Below, piece by piece: positions 7,344-14,397 of a DNA stretch of 64,000 bases; position 1 is the first letter of the stretch; every line of letters begins with the position of its first letter. A program made the position numbers and the translations under genes. The notes under the pieces are model-generated. The model was not told the origin of the DNA and did no database searches. It saw only the letters and a list, made by a program, of their open reading frames with translations. Origin of the DNA: Scandinavium vulneris_A (GTDB lineage: Bacteria > Pseudomonadota > Gammaproteobacteria > Enterobacterales > Enterobacteriaceae); contig JBKGRZ010000006.1 of assembly GCA_046518185.1 (NCBI GenBank), positions 186,001 through 250,000 of the forward strand, read 5' to 3'.

Positions 7344-8156
7344 GTGAAATTACCTCTTCATCATCTCGGCGCCCTGCTGCTGACCGGCCTCCTTCTGGCA
7401 GGCTGTGACCAAAAAACGGACACCACCAAACACATTAAAGTTGGCGTGATTAACGGCGCGGAACAAGACGTGGCAGAAGTGGCGAAGAAAGTCGCCAAAG
7501 ACAAATACGGCCTCGACGTCGAGTTGGTCGGGTTCAGCGGTTCGCTGCTGCCCAACGACGCCACCAACGCCGGAGAACTGGACGCCAACGTGTTCCAGCA
7601 TCGTCCGTTCCTGGAACAGGACAACAAAGCGCATAACTTCCATTTAGTGGCAGTGGGAAACACTTTCGTGTTCCCGATGGCGGGATATTCTCGCAAGATT
7701 AAATCGGTTTCCGAGTTAAAAGACGGGGCTACGGTCGCTATTCCTAACGATCCGACCAACCTGGGACGCGCGTTGTTACTGCTGCAAAATGAGAAGTTTA
7801 TCACTCTCAAACCGGGCAAAGGCCTGCTGCCAACGGCGCTGGATATCAGCGGCAACCCGCATAAACTCAATATTATGGAGATGGAAGGGGCGCAGCTCCC
7901 GCGCGTGCTTGACGACCCGAAAGTCGACGTGGCGATCATCAGCACTACCTACATCCAGCAGACCGGCCTGTCACCGGTGCATGACAGCGTGTTTATCGAA
8001 GACAAAAACTCGCCATACGTGAACATCATCGTCACCCGCGAAGACAACAAGGACGCGGAGAACGTGAAAGAGTTTATGCAGTCGTATCAGTCGCCAGAGG
8101 TAGCGAAAGCGGCAGAAAAAATCTTTAACGGCGGGGCCGTGCCCGGCTGGGAATGA
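7344..8156 (+). CDS. nlpA: inner-membrane lipoprotein NlpA (MetQ paralogue)
   Basis: A 270-residue substrate-binding-type lipoprotein almost identical in pattern to E. coli NlpA. The lipobox LLAGC places the lipidated cysteine at residue 21, and the next residue is Asp, the Lol-avoidance signal that keeps it in the inner membrane. The mature protein is a NlpA/MetQ-type periplasmic binding fold (HIKVGVINGAEQDVAEVAKK). MetQ homologues bind methionine for the MetNI importer; NlpA can support weak methionine uptake. The start is GTG at 7344, with AAGGAA ten bases upstream; the upstream 54 residues of the open frame are REP-derived and not protein-like. A terminator follows. Confidence 0.92.
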   Translation: MKLPLHHLGALLLTGLLLAGCDQKTDTTKHIKVGVINGAEQDVAEVAKKVAKDKYGLDVELVGFSGSLLPNDATNAGELDANVFQHRPFLEQDNKAHNFHLVAVGNTFVFPMAGYSRKIKSVSELKDGATVAIPNDPTNLGRALLLLQNEKFITLKPGKGLLPTALDISGNPHKLNIMEMEGAQLPRVLDDPKVDVAIISTTYIQQTGLSPVHDSVFIEDKNSPYVNIIVTREDNKDAENVKEFMQSYQSPEVAKAAEKIFNGGAVPGWE

Positions 8157-8177
8157 GTGAGTCACCTGTAGCGACAT

Positions 8178-8207
8178 GGGCCAGCGGGATGCTGGCCCGA
8201 TTTATTT
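8178..8207 (+). terminator. Rho-independent terminator of nlpA
   Basis: GGGCCAGC and GCTGGCCC form an eight-pair stem with a five-base loop, followed by a T-rich tail (GATTTATTT). Confidence 0.75.
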
Positions 8208-8266
8208 GTGGGTTACAGACCGCCCTCATAGAGTTGATAGATACTTTTCGTTGGCTCGGTCACGTC

Positions 8267-8470
8267 TTACTCCATGCTGCGTAAACCCTTTGCAGCTCGT
8301 TTCAGCCTAATATTCGGTGCAGGCGGATTGCTGATGGCATCCATCACCAAGTATCGTGATTCCTCACTAAGAATCTGGCAGCGATGTTGCTCTGTCATTT
8401 TCGCTATTTCTTCAATCACGATCTTGTCAGTTAATTTGAGACGGATGCACTGCTTTTTCTGTGCTGACAT
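8267..8470 (-). CDS. small ribbon-helix-helix-like protein
   Basis: A 67-residue basic protein preceded by a strong ribbosome-binding site (AAGGAG, seven bases before ATG) and a TATAAA-like -10. The arrangement of a short strand (CIRLKLTD) followed by two helices (about residues 16-30 and 33-46) fits an Arc/MetJ-type ribbon-helix-helix, as in antitoxins and plasmid regulators, but this is a fold guess. It lies downstream of the SymE-like gene on the same strand with an 82-bp gap. No toxin partner is directly adjacent. I do not recognise the specific family. Confidence 0.5.
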   Translation of the reverse strand: MSAQKKQCIRLKLTDKIVIEEIAKMTEQHRCQILSEESRYLVMDAISNPPAPNIRLKRAAKGLRSME

Positions 8471-8552
8471 GGCTTTACTCCTTTATAACCTGACTAAGCC
8501 CGTTCAACTGCTCAGGCGTTGCCGTTGCATGATAAATCCGACGCGATAAGCG

Positions 8553-8849
8553 CTAGACCATTTTCACCGCCGACAACGTTCCCTGAATTTCTGCTAACGC
8601 CCGTTTCGTTTCGCGCAGTTCTTCAATCAGCGCCTGTTCTTTTGGGCTATCGGCGACCAGCACGATACAGCCATCCATTACCTTCACCGCAATATGATGA
8701 CCGATATTAAAGCCCGCCGCGCGCATCCACTTCCCGCAAATCGTTATGCTTGGGGTATTTCTGTCACGACTTCGTGGACGATATCCCACAATTAACTTGC
8801 GCTCGGTTTCAGTGAACGGACGCTCTGTTGTAGAATGCGAATCAGCCAT
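8553..8849 (-). CDS. SymE-like type I toxin-antitoxin protein
   Basis: A 98-residue protein with the SymE family layout: a Thr/Ser-rich start, then LIVGYRPR, the AbrB/SpoVT-like strand region (PSITICGKWMRAAGFNIG) and VKVMDGCIVLVAD. E. coli SymE is an SOS-induced RNA endonuclease-like or DNA-condensing toxin held down by the antisense RNA SymR. The start at 8849 has AAGGAG six bases upstream. No LexA box is obvious in the upstream 100 bases, in contrast to E. coli symE, and an antisense RNA could not be confirmed. A long imperfect hairpin is possible in the leader (8875-8921). It may be a paralogue rather than the true symE, which is elsewhere in E. coli. Confidence 0.75.
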   Translation of the reverse strand: MADSHSTTERPFTETERKLIVGYRPRSRDRNTPSITICGKWMRAAGFNIGHHIAVKVMDGCIVLVADSPKEQALIEELRETKRALAEIQGTLSAVKMV

Positions 8850-8941
8850 AATCAACTCCTTGATAGTTGGTGCGGTTAGCTCTCGTTTGGTACTGAGAAT
8901 ACTGAACGGGAGCGCTAAAAAGTCAGGACGACTTATTGTTA

Positions 8942-8988
8942 AGGTACGTACCTGAGCGGTTAAACTCTACGTCTTGAGGTACGTACAT
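8942..8988. promoter_or_regulatory. tandem GTACGTAC palindromes
   Basis: AGGTACGTACCT (8942-8953, a perfect 12-bp palindrome) and AGGTACGTACAT (8977-8988) are repeated 35 bp apart in the same orientation. The second overlaps the ATG of the 56-residue ribbon-helix-helix gene. This suits an autoregulatory operator for that protein; binding is not shown. Confidence 0.55.
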
Positions 8989-9157
8989 GACAACTGCCAA
9001 ACGCGATAAAAACCAGTCAAAGTCCGGAAAAGCACCTACGTTTCAGATGCGTATTACGCCTGAACTGAAAGCGCAGTTTGAAGAAGCTGCTAGGAACGAA
9101 GGGATGAGTTTGGGTAATTGGTTTAAAAGTTTAGGACGAAGAGAATTAAAAAAATAG
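8987..9157 (+). CDS. 56-residue ribbon-helix-helix (Arc/HicB-like) protein
   Basis: A short basic protein: an N-terminal Lys/Ser-rich tail, then APTFQMRITPELKAQFEEAA, which is a typical strand-helix of the ribbon-helix-helix fold, then EGMSLGNWFKSLGRRELKK as second helix. Such proteins are antitoxins, plasmid-control proteins or Arc-like repressors. TTGAGG lies nine bases before the ATG as ribosome-binding site, within the repeated GTACGTAC palindrome, so translation and DNA binding may compete for the same bases. It is divergent from the SymE-like gene. No toxin is next to it. Confidence 0.65.
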   Translation: MTTAKRDKNQSKSGKAPTFQMRITPELKAQFEEAARNEGMSLGNWFKSLGRRELKK

Positions 9158-9427
9158 AAAATCGCCAATAATTTTTGAGTGAATGATAAATTCAGACCCC
9201 TAATTATTCTCAGTTATTATTGCTGATAATTTTTAAATCTCTCCAATAACGTCATCCACCTGACCGATGAACATACTATTCTCATTATATTTTTGGGAAG
9301 ATTTCGTAATATGAATTTTATGGTTTAAAACCAAAAAGCATATGCTAAATATGAAATATGCCTTGAACGGATACACGCGTTAGATTTGTCGGAATTAAAG
9401 ACACTGCGACTTTCAGGATAAGCAAAT
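9158..9427. other. AT-rich non-coding stretch next to selC
   Basis: Nothing recognisable as a gene was found in these 270 bases. The composition is strongly AT-rich compared with the backbone, as expected for decayed foreign DNA at the 3' side of a tRNA gene. No integrase fragment and no second copy of the selC 3' end were seen. Confidence 0.5.
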
Positions 9428-9522
9428 TGGCGGAAGATCACAGGAGTCGAACCTGCCCGGGGCCGCTGGCGGTCCCATCTGGATTTGAAGTCCAGCCGCC
9501 TCACCGGAGACGACGACCTTCC
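9428..9522 (-). tRNA. selC: tRNA-Sec (anticodon UCA)
   Basis: A 95-nt tRNA on the minus strand starting GGAAGGTCGTCGTCTCCGGT and ending with an encoded CCA at 9428-9430. The anticodon loop CTTCAAA lies between the paired TGGA and TCCA, the acceptor stem is the extended eight-pair stem and the long variable arm (GGGACCGCCAGCGGCCCC) is present, as in selenocysteine tRNA. It reads UGA in formate dehydrogenase mRNAs with SelB. A TATAAT -10 lies upstream at 9554-9559 (minus strand), followed by a GC-rich discriminator. selC is a classic site for island integration in enterics. Confidence 0.97.
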
Positions 9523-9812
9523 GCGCCTCGATTGCTACATGGAGGCGGGGCGCATTATAGCTACTTTCAGGCAGTTACCACACTCTTTGATGTAAAAATT
9601 TACGCGCACCTGTGCAGTAAATCACCGTATTGAGCATAAACCCTCAGGAAATCCTCAAGTTACATTTTTACACATTCTTCTCCTGAACCGCGATCACAGA
9701 AAACAAGAAACGTAATCCGCTAACAAGATATTGGAATTCCATCGGCGGGGACGATGGATTACAACCATGTAACCGGTTACTGGAAGTCGATGACGCTGTT
9801 AAGGATAAAAAA
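9523..9812. other. selC/yicJ divergent promoter region
   Basis: The 290 bases hold the selC promoter (TATAAT on the minus strand at 9554-9559) and, nearer yicJ, the palindrome at 9769-9780. No gene was found. Confidence 0.5.
9769..9780. promoter_or_regulatory. LacI/GalR-type operator before yicJ
   Basis: GTAACCGGTTAC is a perfect 12-bp palindrome with the central CG pair typical of LacI-family operators. It lies 33 bp before the yicJ start, probably over or just after the promoter, and fits repression of yicJI by an unlinked LacI-family protein. Confidence 0.6.
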
Positions 9813-11207
9813 ATGACTCACGAAGTGTTGTCCGTGAAGGAGAAGATTGGCTACGGCATGGGAGATGCCGCCAGCCATATCATTTTTGATAACGTCATGT
9901 TGTACATGATGTTTTTTTATACCGATATCTTTGGTATTCCCGCTGGTTTCGTTGGCACCATGTTCCTGCTGGCCCGTGCGCTGGATGCGATCTCTGACCC
10001 GTGCATGGGCCTGCTCGCCGACCGCACCCGCAGCCGCTGGGGGAAATTCCGCCCGTGGATCCTGTTTGGTGCCATCCCGTTTGGCCTGGTATGCGTCCTG
10101 GCCTATAGCTCGCCGGACCTCTCCCTCAACGGCAAAATGATTTACGCCGCTCTGACCTACACGCTGCTTACCCTGCTGTACACGGTGGTGAATATCCCTT
10201 ACTGCGCCCTGGGCGGAGTGATCACCGGCGACCCAGAGCAGCGCGTCTCCCTGCAATCCTGGCGCTTTGTGCTGGCCACAGCGGGCGGGATGCTCTCCAC
10301 GGTGCTGATGATGCCGCTGGTAAACCTGATTGGCGGCGACGATAAAGCCTTTGGCTTCCAGGGCGGGATCGCCGTGCTGTCGGTGGTGGCGTTCCTGATG
10401 CTGGCCTTTTGCTTCTTTACCACCAAAGAACGCATCCAGGTGCCGCCGAGCACCTCGTCAATGCGCTCCGACTTGAAAGATATCTGGCAAAACGATCAGT
10501 GGCGTATCGTCGGCCTGCTGACCATCCTCAACATCCTCGCCGTCTGCGTACGCGGCGGCGCGATGATGTATTACACCACCTGGATTATGGGTTCCGCCGG
10601 GCTGTTCACCGCCTTCCTGTGCACCTACTGCGTCGGCAACCTGATTGGCTCGGCGCTGGCGAAACCGCTCACCGACTGGAAATGTAAAGTGAGCGTGTTC
10701 TGGTGGACCAACGCCGCACTGACGGTGCTGAGCGTGGCGATGTTCTTCGTGCCGATTCAGGCCAACCTGGTGATGTTCGGCTTCATCTTCGTGATTGGTG
10801 TGCTGCATCAGCTGGTGACCCCAATCCAGTGGGTAATGATGTCCGACACCGTCGATTACGGTGAGTGGTGCAACGGGAAACGCCTGACCGGGATCAGCTT
10901 TGCAGGCACGCTGTTCGTGCTGAAGCTCGGCCTGGCGCTGGGCGGGGCGATGATTGGCTGGATGCTGGCGGCAGGCGGTTACGACGCCGGGGCGAAAACC
11001 CAAAACGCCGACACTATTAACATCATTATCGCGCTGTTTACCCTGGTCCCGGCGGCCTGCTATCTGCTGAGCGCCATTATCGCCAAGCGTTACTACACGC
11101 TGAAAACCCCTTATTTACGAAAAATCATGGCGGATATCGCGCAGGGCGCGCGCCGCAATCAGAAAGAATTTGAGCAGGCTCCGGTCAGCAAAGAATTAGC
11201 GAACTAA
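9813..11207 (+). CDS. yicJ: GPH-family sugar symporter YicJ
   Basis: A 464-residue cation-coupled sugar transporter of the MelB type (glycoside-pentoside-hexuronide family) with 12 predicted helices. The family features DRTRSRWGKFRPW (loop 2-3) and the N-terminal KIGYGMGDAASHIIFDNV are clear. It is 12 bp before yicI, so it most likely imports the alpha-xyloside that YicI cleaves. The exact substrate is not established, with isoprimeverose or related alpha-xylosides as reasonable candidates. Confidence 0.92.
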   Translation: MTHEVLSVKEKIGYGMGDAASHIIFDNVMLYMMFFYTDIFGIPAGFVGTMFLLARALDAISDPCMGLLADRTRSRWGKFRPWILFGAIPFGLVCVLAYSSPDLSLNGKMIYAALTYTLLTLLYTVVNIPYCALGGVITGDPEQRVSLQSWRFVLATAGGMLSTVLMMPLVNLIGGDDKAFGFQGGIAVLSVVAFLMLAFCFFTTKERIQVPPSTSSMRSDLKDIWQNDQWRIVGLLTILNILAVCVRGGAMMYYTTWIMGSAGLFTAFLCTYCVGNLIGSALAKPLTDWKCKVSVFWWTNAALTVLSVAMFFVPIQANLVMFGFIFVIGVLHQLVTPIQWVMMSDTVDYGEWCNGKRLTGISFAGTLFVLKLGLALGGAMIGWMLAAGGYDAGAKTQNADTINIIIALFTLVPAACYLLSAIIAKRYYTLKTPYLRKIMADIAQGARRNQKEFEQAPVSKELAN

Positions 11208-11219
11208 GAGGAACAAGGC

Positions 11220-13538
11220 ATGAAAATCAGTGATGGAAACTGGCTCATACAACCTGGCCTGAATCTTATCCACCCGTTGCAGGTGTTTGATGTCGAACAG
11301 CAGGGCAACGAAATGGTGGTCTATGCCGCACCGCGTGACGTGCGCGAACGTACCTGGCAGCTGGATACCCCGCTGTTTACGCTGCGCTTTTTCTCCCCGC
11401 AGGAAGGCGTGGTCGGGGTGCGCATTGAGCACTTCCAGGGCGCGCTGGATAACGGCCCGCACTATCCGCTGAACGTACAGAAGGATGTGCCCGTCGAGAT
11501 GCAGAACACCGCCGAGTTTGCCGAGCTGAAAAGCGGCAACCTGAGCGTGCGCGTCTCCAAGGGCGAATTCTGGGCGCTCGATTTTCTGCGCAACGGCGTG
11601 CGTATCACCGGCAGCCAGGTGAAAAACAACGGCTACGTGCAGGACAGCAATAGTTCCCGCAACTACATGTTCGAGCGCCTGGATTTGGGCGTGGGTGAAA
11701 CCGTGTACGGCCTCGGCGAGCGCTTCACCGCCCTGGTGCGTAACGGCCAGACCATCGACACCTGGAACCGCGATGGCGGCACCAGCACCGAACAATCCTA
11801 CAAAAACATTCCGTTCTACATCACCAACCGTGGCTACGGCGTGCTGGTCAATCACCCGGAGTGCGTGTCGTTTGAAGTCGGTTCCGAAAAAGTGTCGAAA
11901 GTGCAGTTCAGCGTTGAAGGCGAATACCTCGAATACTTTGTGATCGACGGCCCAACGCCGAAAGAGGTGCTGAACCGCTATACCCAGTTCACCGGCCGCC
12001 CGGCGCTGCCGCCAGCGTGGTCATTCGGCCTGTGGCTGACCACCTCGTTCACCACAAACTACGACGAAGCGACGGTAAACAGCTTTATCGACGGAATGGC
12101 CGAGCGCAATCTGCCGCTGCACGTGTTCCATTTTGACTGCTTCTGGATGAAAGCTTTCCAGTGGTGCGATTTTGAATGGGACCCGGTGACCTTCCCGGAT
12201 CCGGAAGGCATGATCCGCCGCCTGAAAGCCAAAGGGCTGAAAATCTGCGTGTGGATCAACCCGTATATCGGCCAGAAATCGCCGGTATTTAAAGAACTGA
12301 AAGAGAAGGGCTATTTGCTCAAACGCCCGGACGGCTCGCTCTGGCAGTGGGATAAATGGCAGCCGGGGCTGGCGATTTATGACTTCACCAACCCGGAAGC
12401 GTGCCAGTGGTACGCCGACAAACTGAAAGGCCTGGTGGATATCGGCGTCGACTGCTTCAAGACCGATTTCGGCGAGCGCATCCCAACGGACGTGGTGTGG
12501 CACGACGGCTCCGACCCGCAGAAAATGCACAACCATTACGCGTTCATCTACAACGAACTGGTGTGGAATGTGCTGAAAGAGACCCTCGGCGAGCAGGAAG
12601 CGGTGCTGTTTGCACGCTCGGCCTCGGTCGGGGCGCAGCAATTCCCGGTGCACTGGGGTGGCGACTGCTACGCCAATTACGAGTCAATGGCGGAAAGCCT
12701 GCGCGGCGGGCTGTCGATTGGCATGTCTGGCTTTGGGTTCTGGAGCCACGATATCGGCGGCTTCGAAAATACCGCCCCGGCGCACGTGTATAAACGCTGG
12801 TGCGCCTTTGGGCTGCTCTCCAGCCACAGCCGCCTGCACGGCAGCAAATCCTATCGTGTACCGTGGGCGTACGACGATGAATCCTGCGATGTGGTGCGCC
12901 ACTTCACCGAGCTGAAATGCCGGATGATGCCATACCTCTATCGCCAGGCAGCGATTGCCAACGAAACCGGCACCCCGGTGCTGCGCTCGATGATGCTGGA
13001 GTTCCCGCAAGACCCAACCTGCGATTATCTCGACCGTCAGTATATGCTCGGCGATGCCGTGTTGGTCGCGCCGGTGTTCAGCGAAGCAGGCGATGTGCAG
13101 TTCTATCTGCCAGAAGGCCGCTGGACGCACCTGTGGCACAACGACGAGGTGCAGGGCAGCCGCTGGCATAAACAGCAGCACGACGCGCTGAGCCTGCCGG
13201 TGTACGTGCGTGATAACACCCTGCTGGCGCTGGGTAACAATACGCAGAAGCCTGATTACGCGTGGCACGACGGCACCGCGTTCCAGCTGTTTGCGCTGGA
13301 AGACGGTTGTGAAGCGGTGTGTCAGGTTCCGGCGGCGGACGGTTCAACGTTGTTCACGCTGAAGGCGAAACGTCAGGGTAATGCGGTGCAGGTGCAGGGT
13401 GAAGGCGAGGCCCGTAACTGGACGCTGTGCCTGCGCAACGTTCCGCAGGTAGCCAGCGTGCAGGGCGGTTCTCAGTCCGGCAGCGAATGGGGCGTGGTGA
13501 TTGCCCCGCAGGGTAATTCAGTGGTGATAACGCTCTAA
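11220..13538 (+). CDS. yicI: alpha-xylosidase YicI (GH31)
   Basis: A 772-residue cytoplasmic glycoside hydrolase of family 31 that cuts terminal alpha-xylosyl residues with retention. The catalytic nucleophile is D416 in CFKTDFGERI and the acid/base is D482 in HWGGDCYANYE, at the same positions as in the E. coli enzyme, whose length is also 772. AAGAGGAACAAGG precedes the ATG. It forms an operon with the symporter yicJ and ends at a hairpin shared with the convergent yicN. All catalytic residues are present, so it should be active. Confidence 0.95.
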   Translation: MKISDGNWLIQPGLNLIHPLQVFDVEQQGNEMVVYAAPRDVRERTWQLDTPLFTLRFFSPQEGVVGVRIEHFQGALDNGPHYPLNVQKDVPVEMQNTAEFAELKSGNLSVRVSKGEFWALDFLRNGVRITGSQVKNNGYVQDSNSSRNYMFERLDLGVGETVYGLGERFTALVRNGQTIDTWNRDGGTSTEQSYKNIPFYITNRGYGVLVNHPECVSFEVGSEKVSKVQFSVEGEYLEYFVIDGPTPKEVLNRYTQFTGRPALPPAWSFGLWLTTSFTTNYDEATVNSFIDGMAERNLPLHVFHFDCFWMKAFQWCDFEWDPVTFPDPEGMIRRLKAKGLKICVWINPYIGQKSPVFKELKEKGYLLKRPDGSLWQWDKWQPGLAIYDFTNPEACQWYADKLKGLVDIGVDCFKTDFGERIPTDVVWHDGSDPQKMHNHYAFIYNELVWNVLKETLGEQEAVLFARSASVGAQQFPVHWGGDCYANYESMAESLRGGLSIGMSGFGFWSHDIGGFENTAPAHVYKRWCAFGLLSSHSRLHGSKSYRVPWAYDDESCDVVRHFTELKCRMMPYLYRQAAIANETGTPVLRSMMLEFPQDPTCDYLDRQYMLGDAVLVAPVFSEAGDVQFYLPEGRWTHLWHNDEVQGSRWHKQQHDALSLPVYVRDNTLLALGNNTQKPDYAWHDGTAFQLFALEDGCEAVCQVPAADGSTLFTLKAKRQGNAVQVQGEGEARNWTLCLRNVPQVASVQGGSQSGSEWGVVIAPQGNSVVITL

Positions 13539-13550
13539 CGGGAGTGGTCT

Positions 13551-13579
13551 GTTTCCCCTCCCTCATGGCGAGGGGAAAC
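13551..13579. terminator. bidirectional terminator yicI / yicN
   Basis: TTTCCCCTC and GAGGGGAAA form a nine-pair stem around nine bases between the convergent stops. T and A tracts within the stem allow use from both sides. Confidence 0.65.
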
Positions 13580-13584
13580 ACGAC

Positions 13585-14037
13585 TCAGTGCAGCCAGGTC
13601 ACGCCGTCCTGCGGCATGAACAGCATATTGTAGCGATGCTGGAACGCATTGAATTCCGCCACATCCGGCTCCAGCTCCCGCAAGAAGCTCAGCGCCAGAC
13701 GAGTCTGCGCATCGGTCACGGGGGCGGCAAGACGCGCTTTTTGTAGCTGGCGGTGCCAGTAAAGCATATTGGTCTCGCTGGCATCGACCACCGCCACCTG
13801 CCAGATAAGCAAAATCTGCGCGGCATTCTGCAAATGCGCTTCATTCGGGCGATGTAAATAGCCCAGAAACTCTTCCCCCGCGCGTTTGCCCATCTGATCG
13901 ACCATCGATTCAATGTGCATTGGTGTGATCCCCAGCCGTTCACTCAGGCGTTTGATCGCCCGACGCGAATCGGAGGTGATTACCCGAAATCCCACCACAA
14001 ATACCACTCCCAGAGTGGCTAACGTCAACCAGATCAT
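13585..14037 (-). CDS. yicN: DUF1198 family protein YicN
   Basis: A 150-residue protein with one N-terminal membrane helix (about residues 2-19) and a helical cytoplasmic part, matching E. coli YicN of unknown function throughout (VESMxDQMGK-type region, LHRPNEAHLQNAAQ, RLALSFLRELEPD). It is downstream of ilvN on the same strand with a 66-bp gap and could be reached by readthrough, but it has no known link to branched-chain amino acids. Confidence 0.85.
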   Translation of the reverse strand: MIWLTLATLGVVFVVGFRVITSDSRRAIKRLSERLGITPMHIESMVDQMGKRAGEEFLGYLHRPNEAHLQNAAQILLIWQVAVVDASETNMLYWHRQLQKARLAAPVTDAQTRLALSFLRELEPDVAEFNAFQHRYNMLFMPQDGVTWLH

Positions 14038-14103
14038 GCCGTCCTCTCAGCTTTACTCAGCCCGGACATGATAAAGACATCCATCGCGAAGTCGACAGAA
14101 GGA

Positions 14104-14394
14104 TCATTCAAAAAACAGACCCAGTTTGTTGAACACGCCCGGGTCGCTTTGATGGCGCGTCACGTGGGTAACGTCCTCCAGCTTGTCGATTTGGCTAATC
14201 ATTTGTTCGAGGCGCTGATCGTTGTTCACCAATAGCCAGATTCGGCTTTTGTCGCTGTTCTGAATTGGCAGACACAAAATGCCTTCCACGTTGAACGCCC
14301 GGCGGGCAAACAGGCCACACACGTGGGTCATTACCCCCGGGTGGTTACGCACGGTGAGTTCCAGAATAACGTTGTCATGAATTGCGTTTTGCAT
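14104..14394 (-). CDS. ilvN: acetohydroxy acid synthase I small subunit
   Basis: A 96-residue regulatory subunit with a single ACT domain (VILELTVRNHPGVMTHVCGLF). It binds valine and confers feedback inhibition on IlvB, the catalytic subunit, in the first common step of valine/leucine/isoleucine synthesis. Its start is three bases after the ilvB stop, so the two are translationally coupled. The conserved asparagine/glycine region for valine binding (RNHPGVMTHV) is intact. Confidence 0.95.
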   Translation of the reverse strand: MQNAIHDNVILELTVRNHPGVMTHVCGLFARRAFNVEGILCLPIQNSDKSRIWLLVNNDQRLEQMISQIDKLEDVTHVTRHQSDPGVFNKLGLFFE

Positions 14395-14397
14395 GGC

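Noticed and set aside
8157..9427. Integrated island with attachment sites at selC
   Set aside because: No integrase or repeat of the selC 3' end was found; the AT-rich stretch may be a remnant, but an island cannot be shown.
9427..9633. 68-codon open frame over selC
   Set aside because: It runs through the tRNA gene on the opposite strand.
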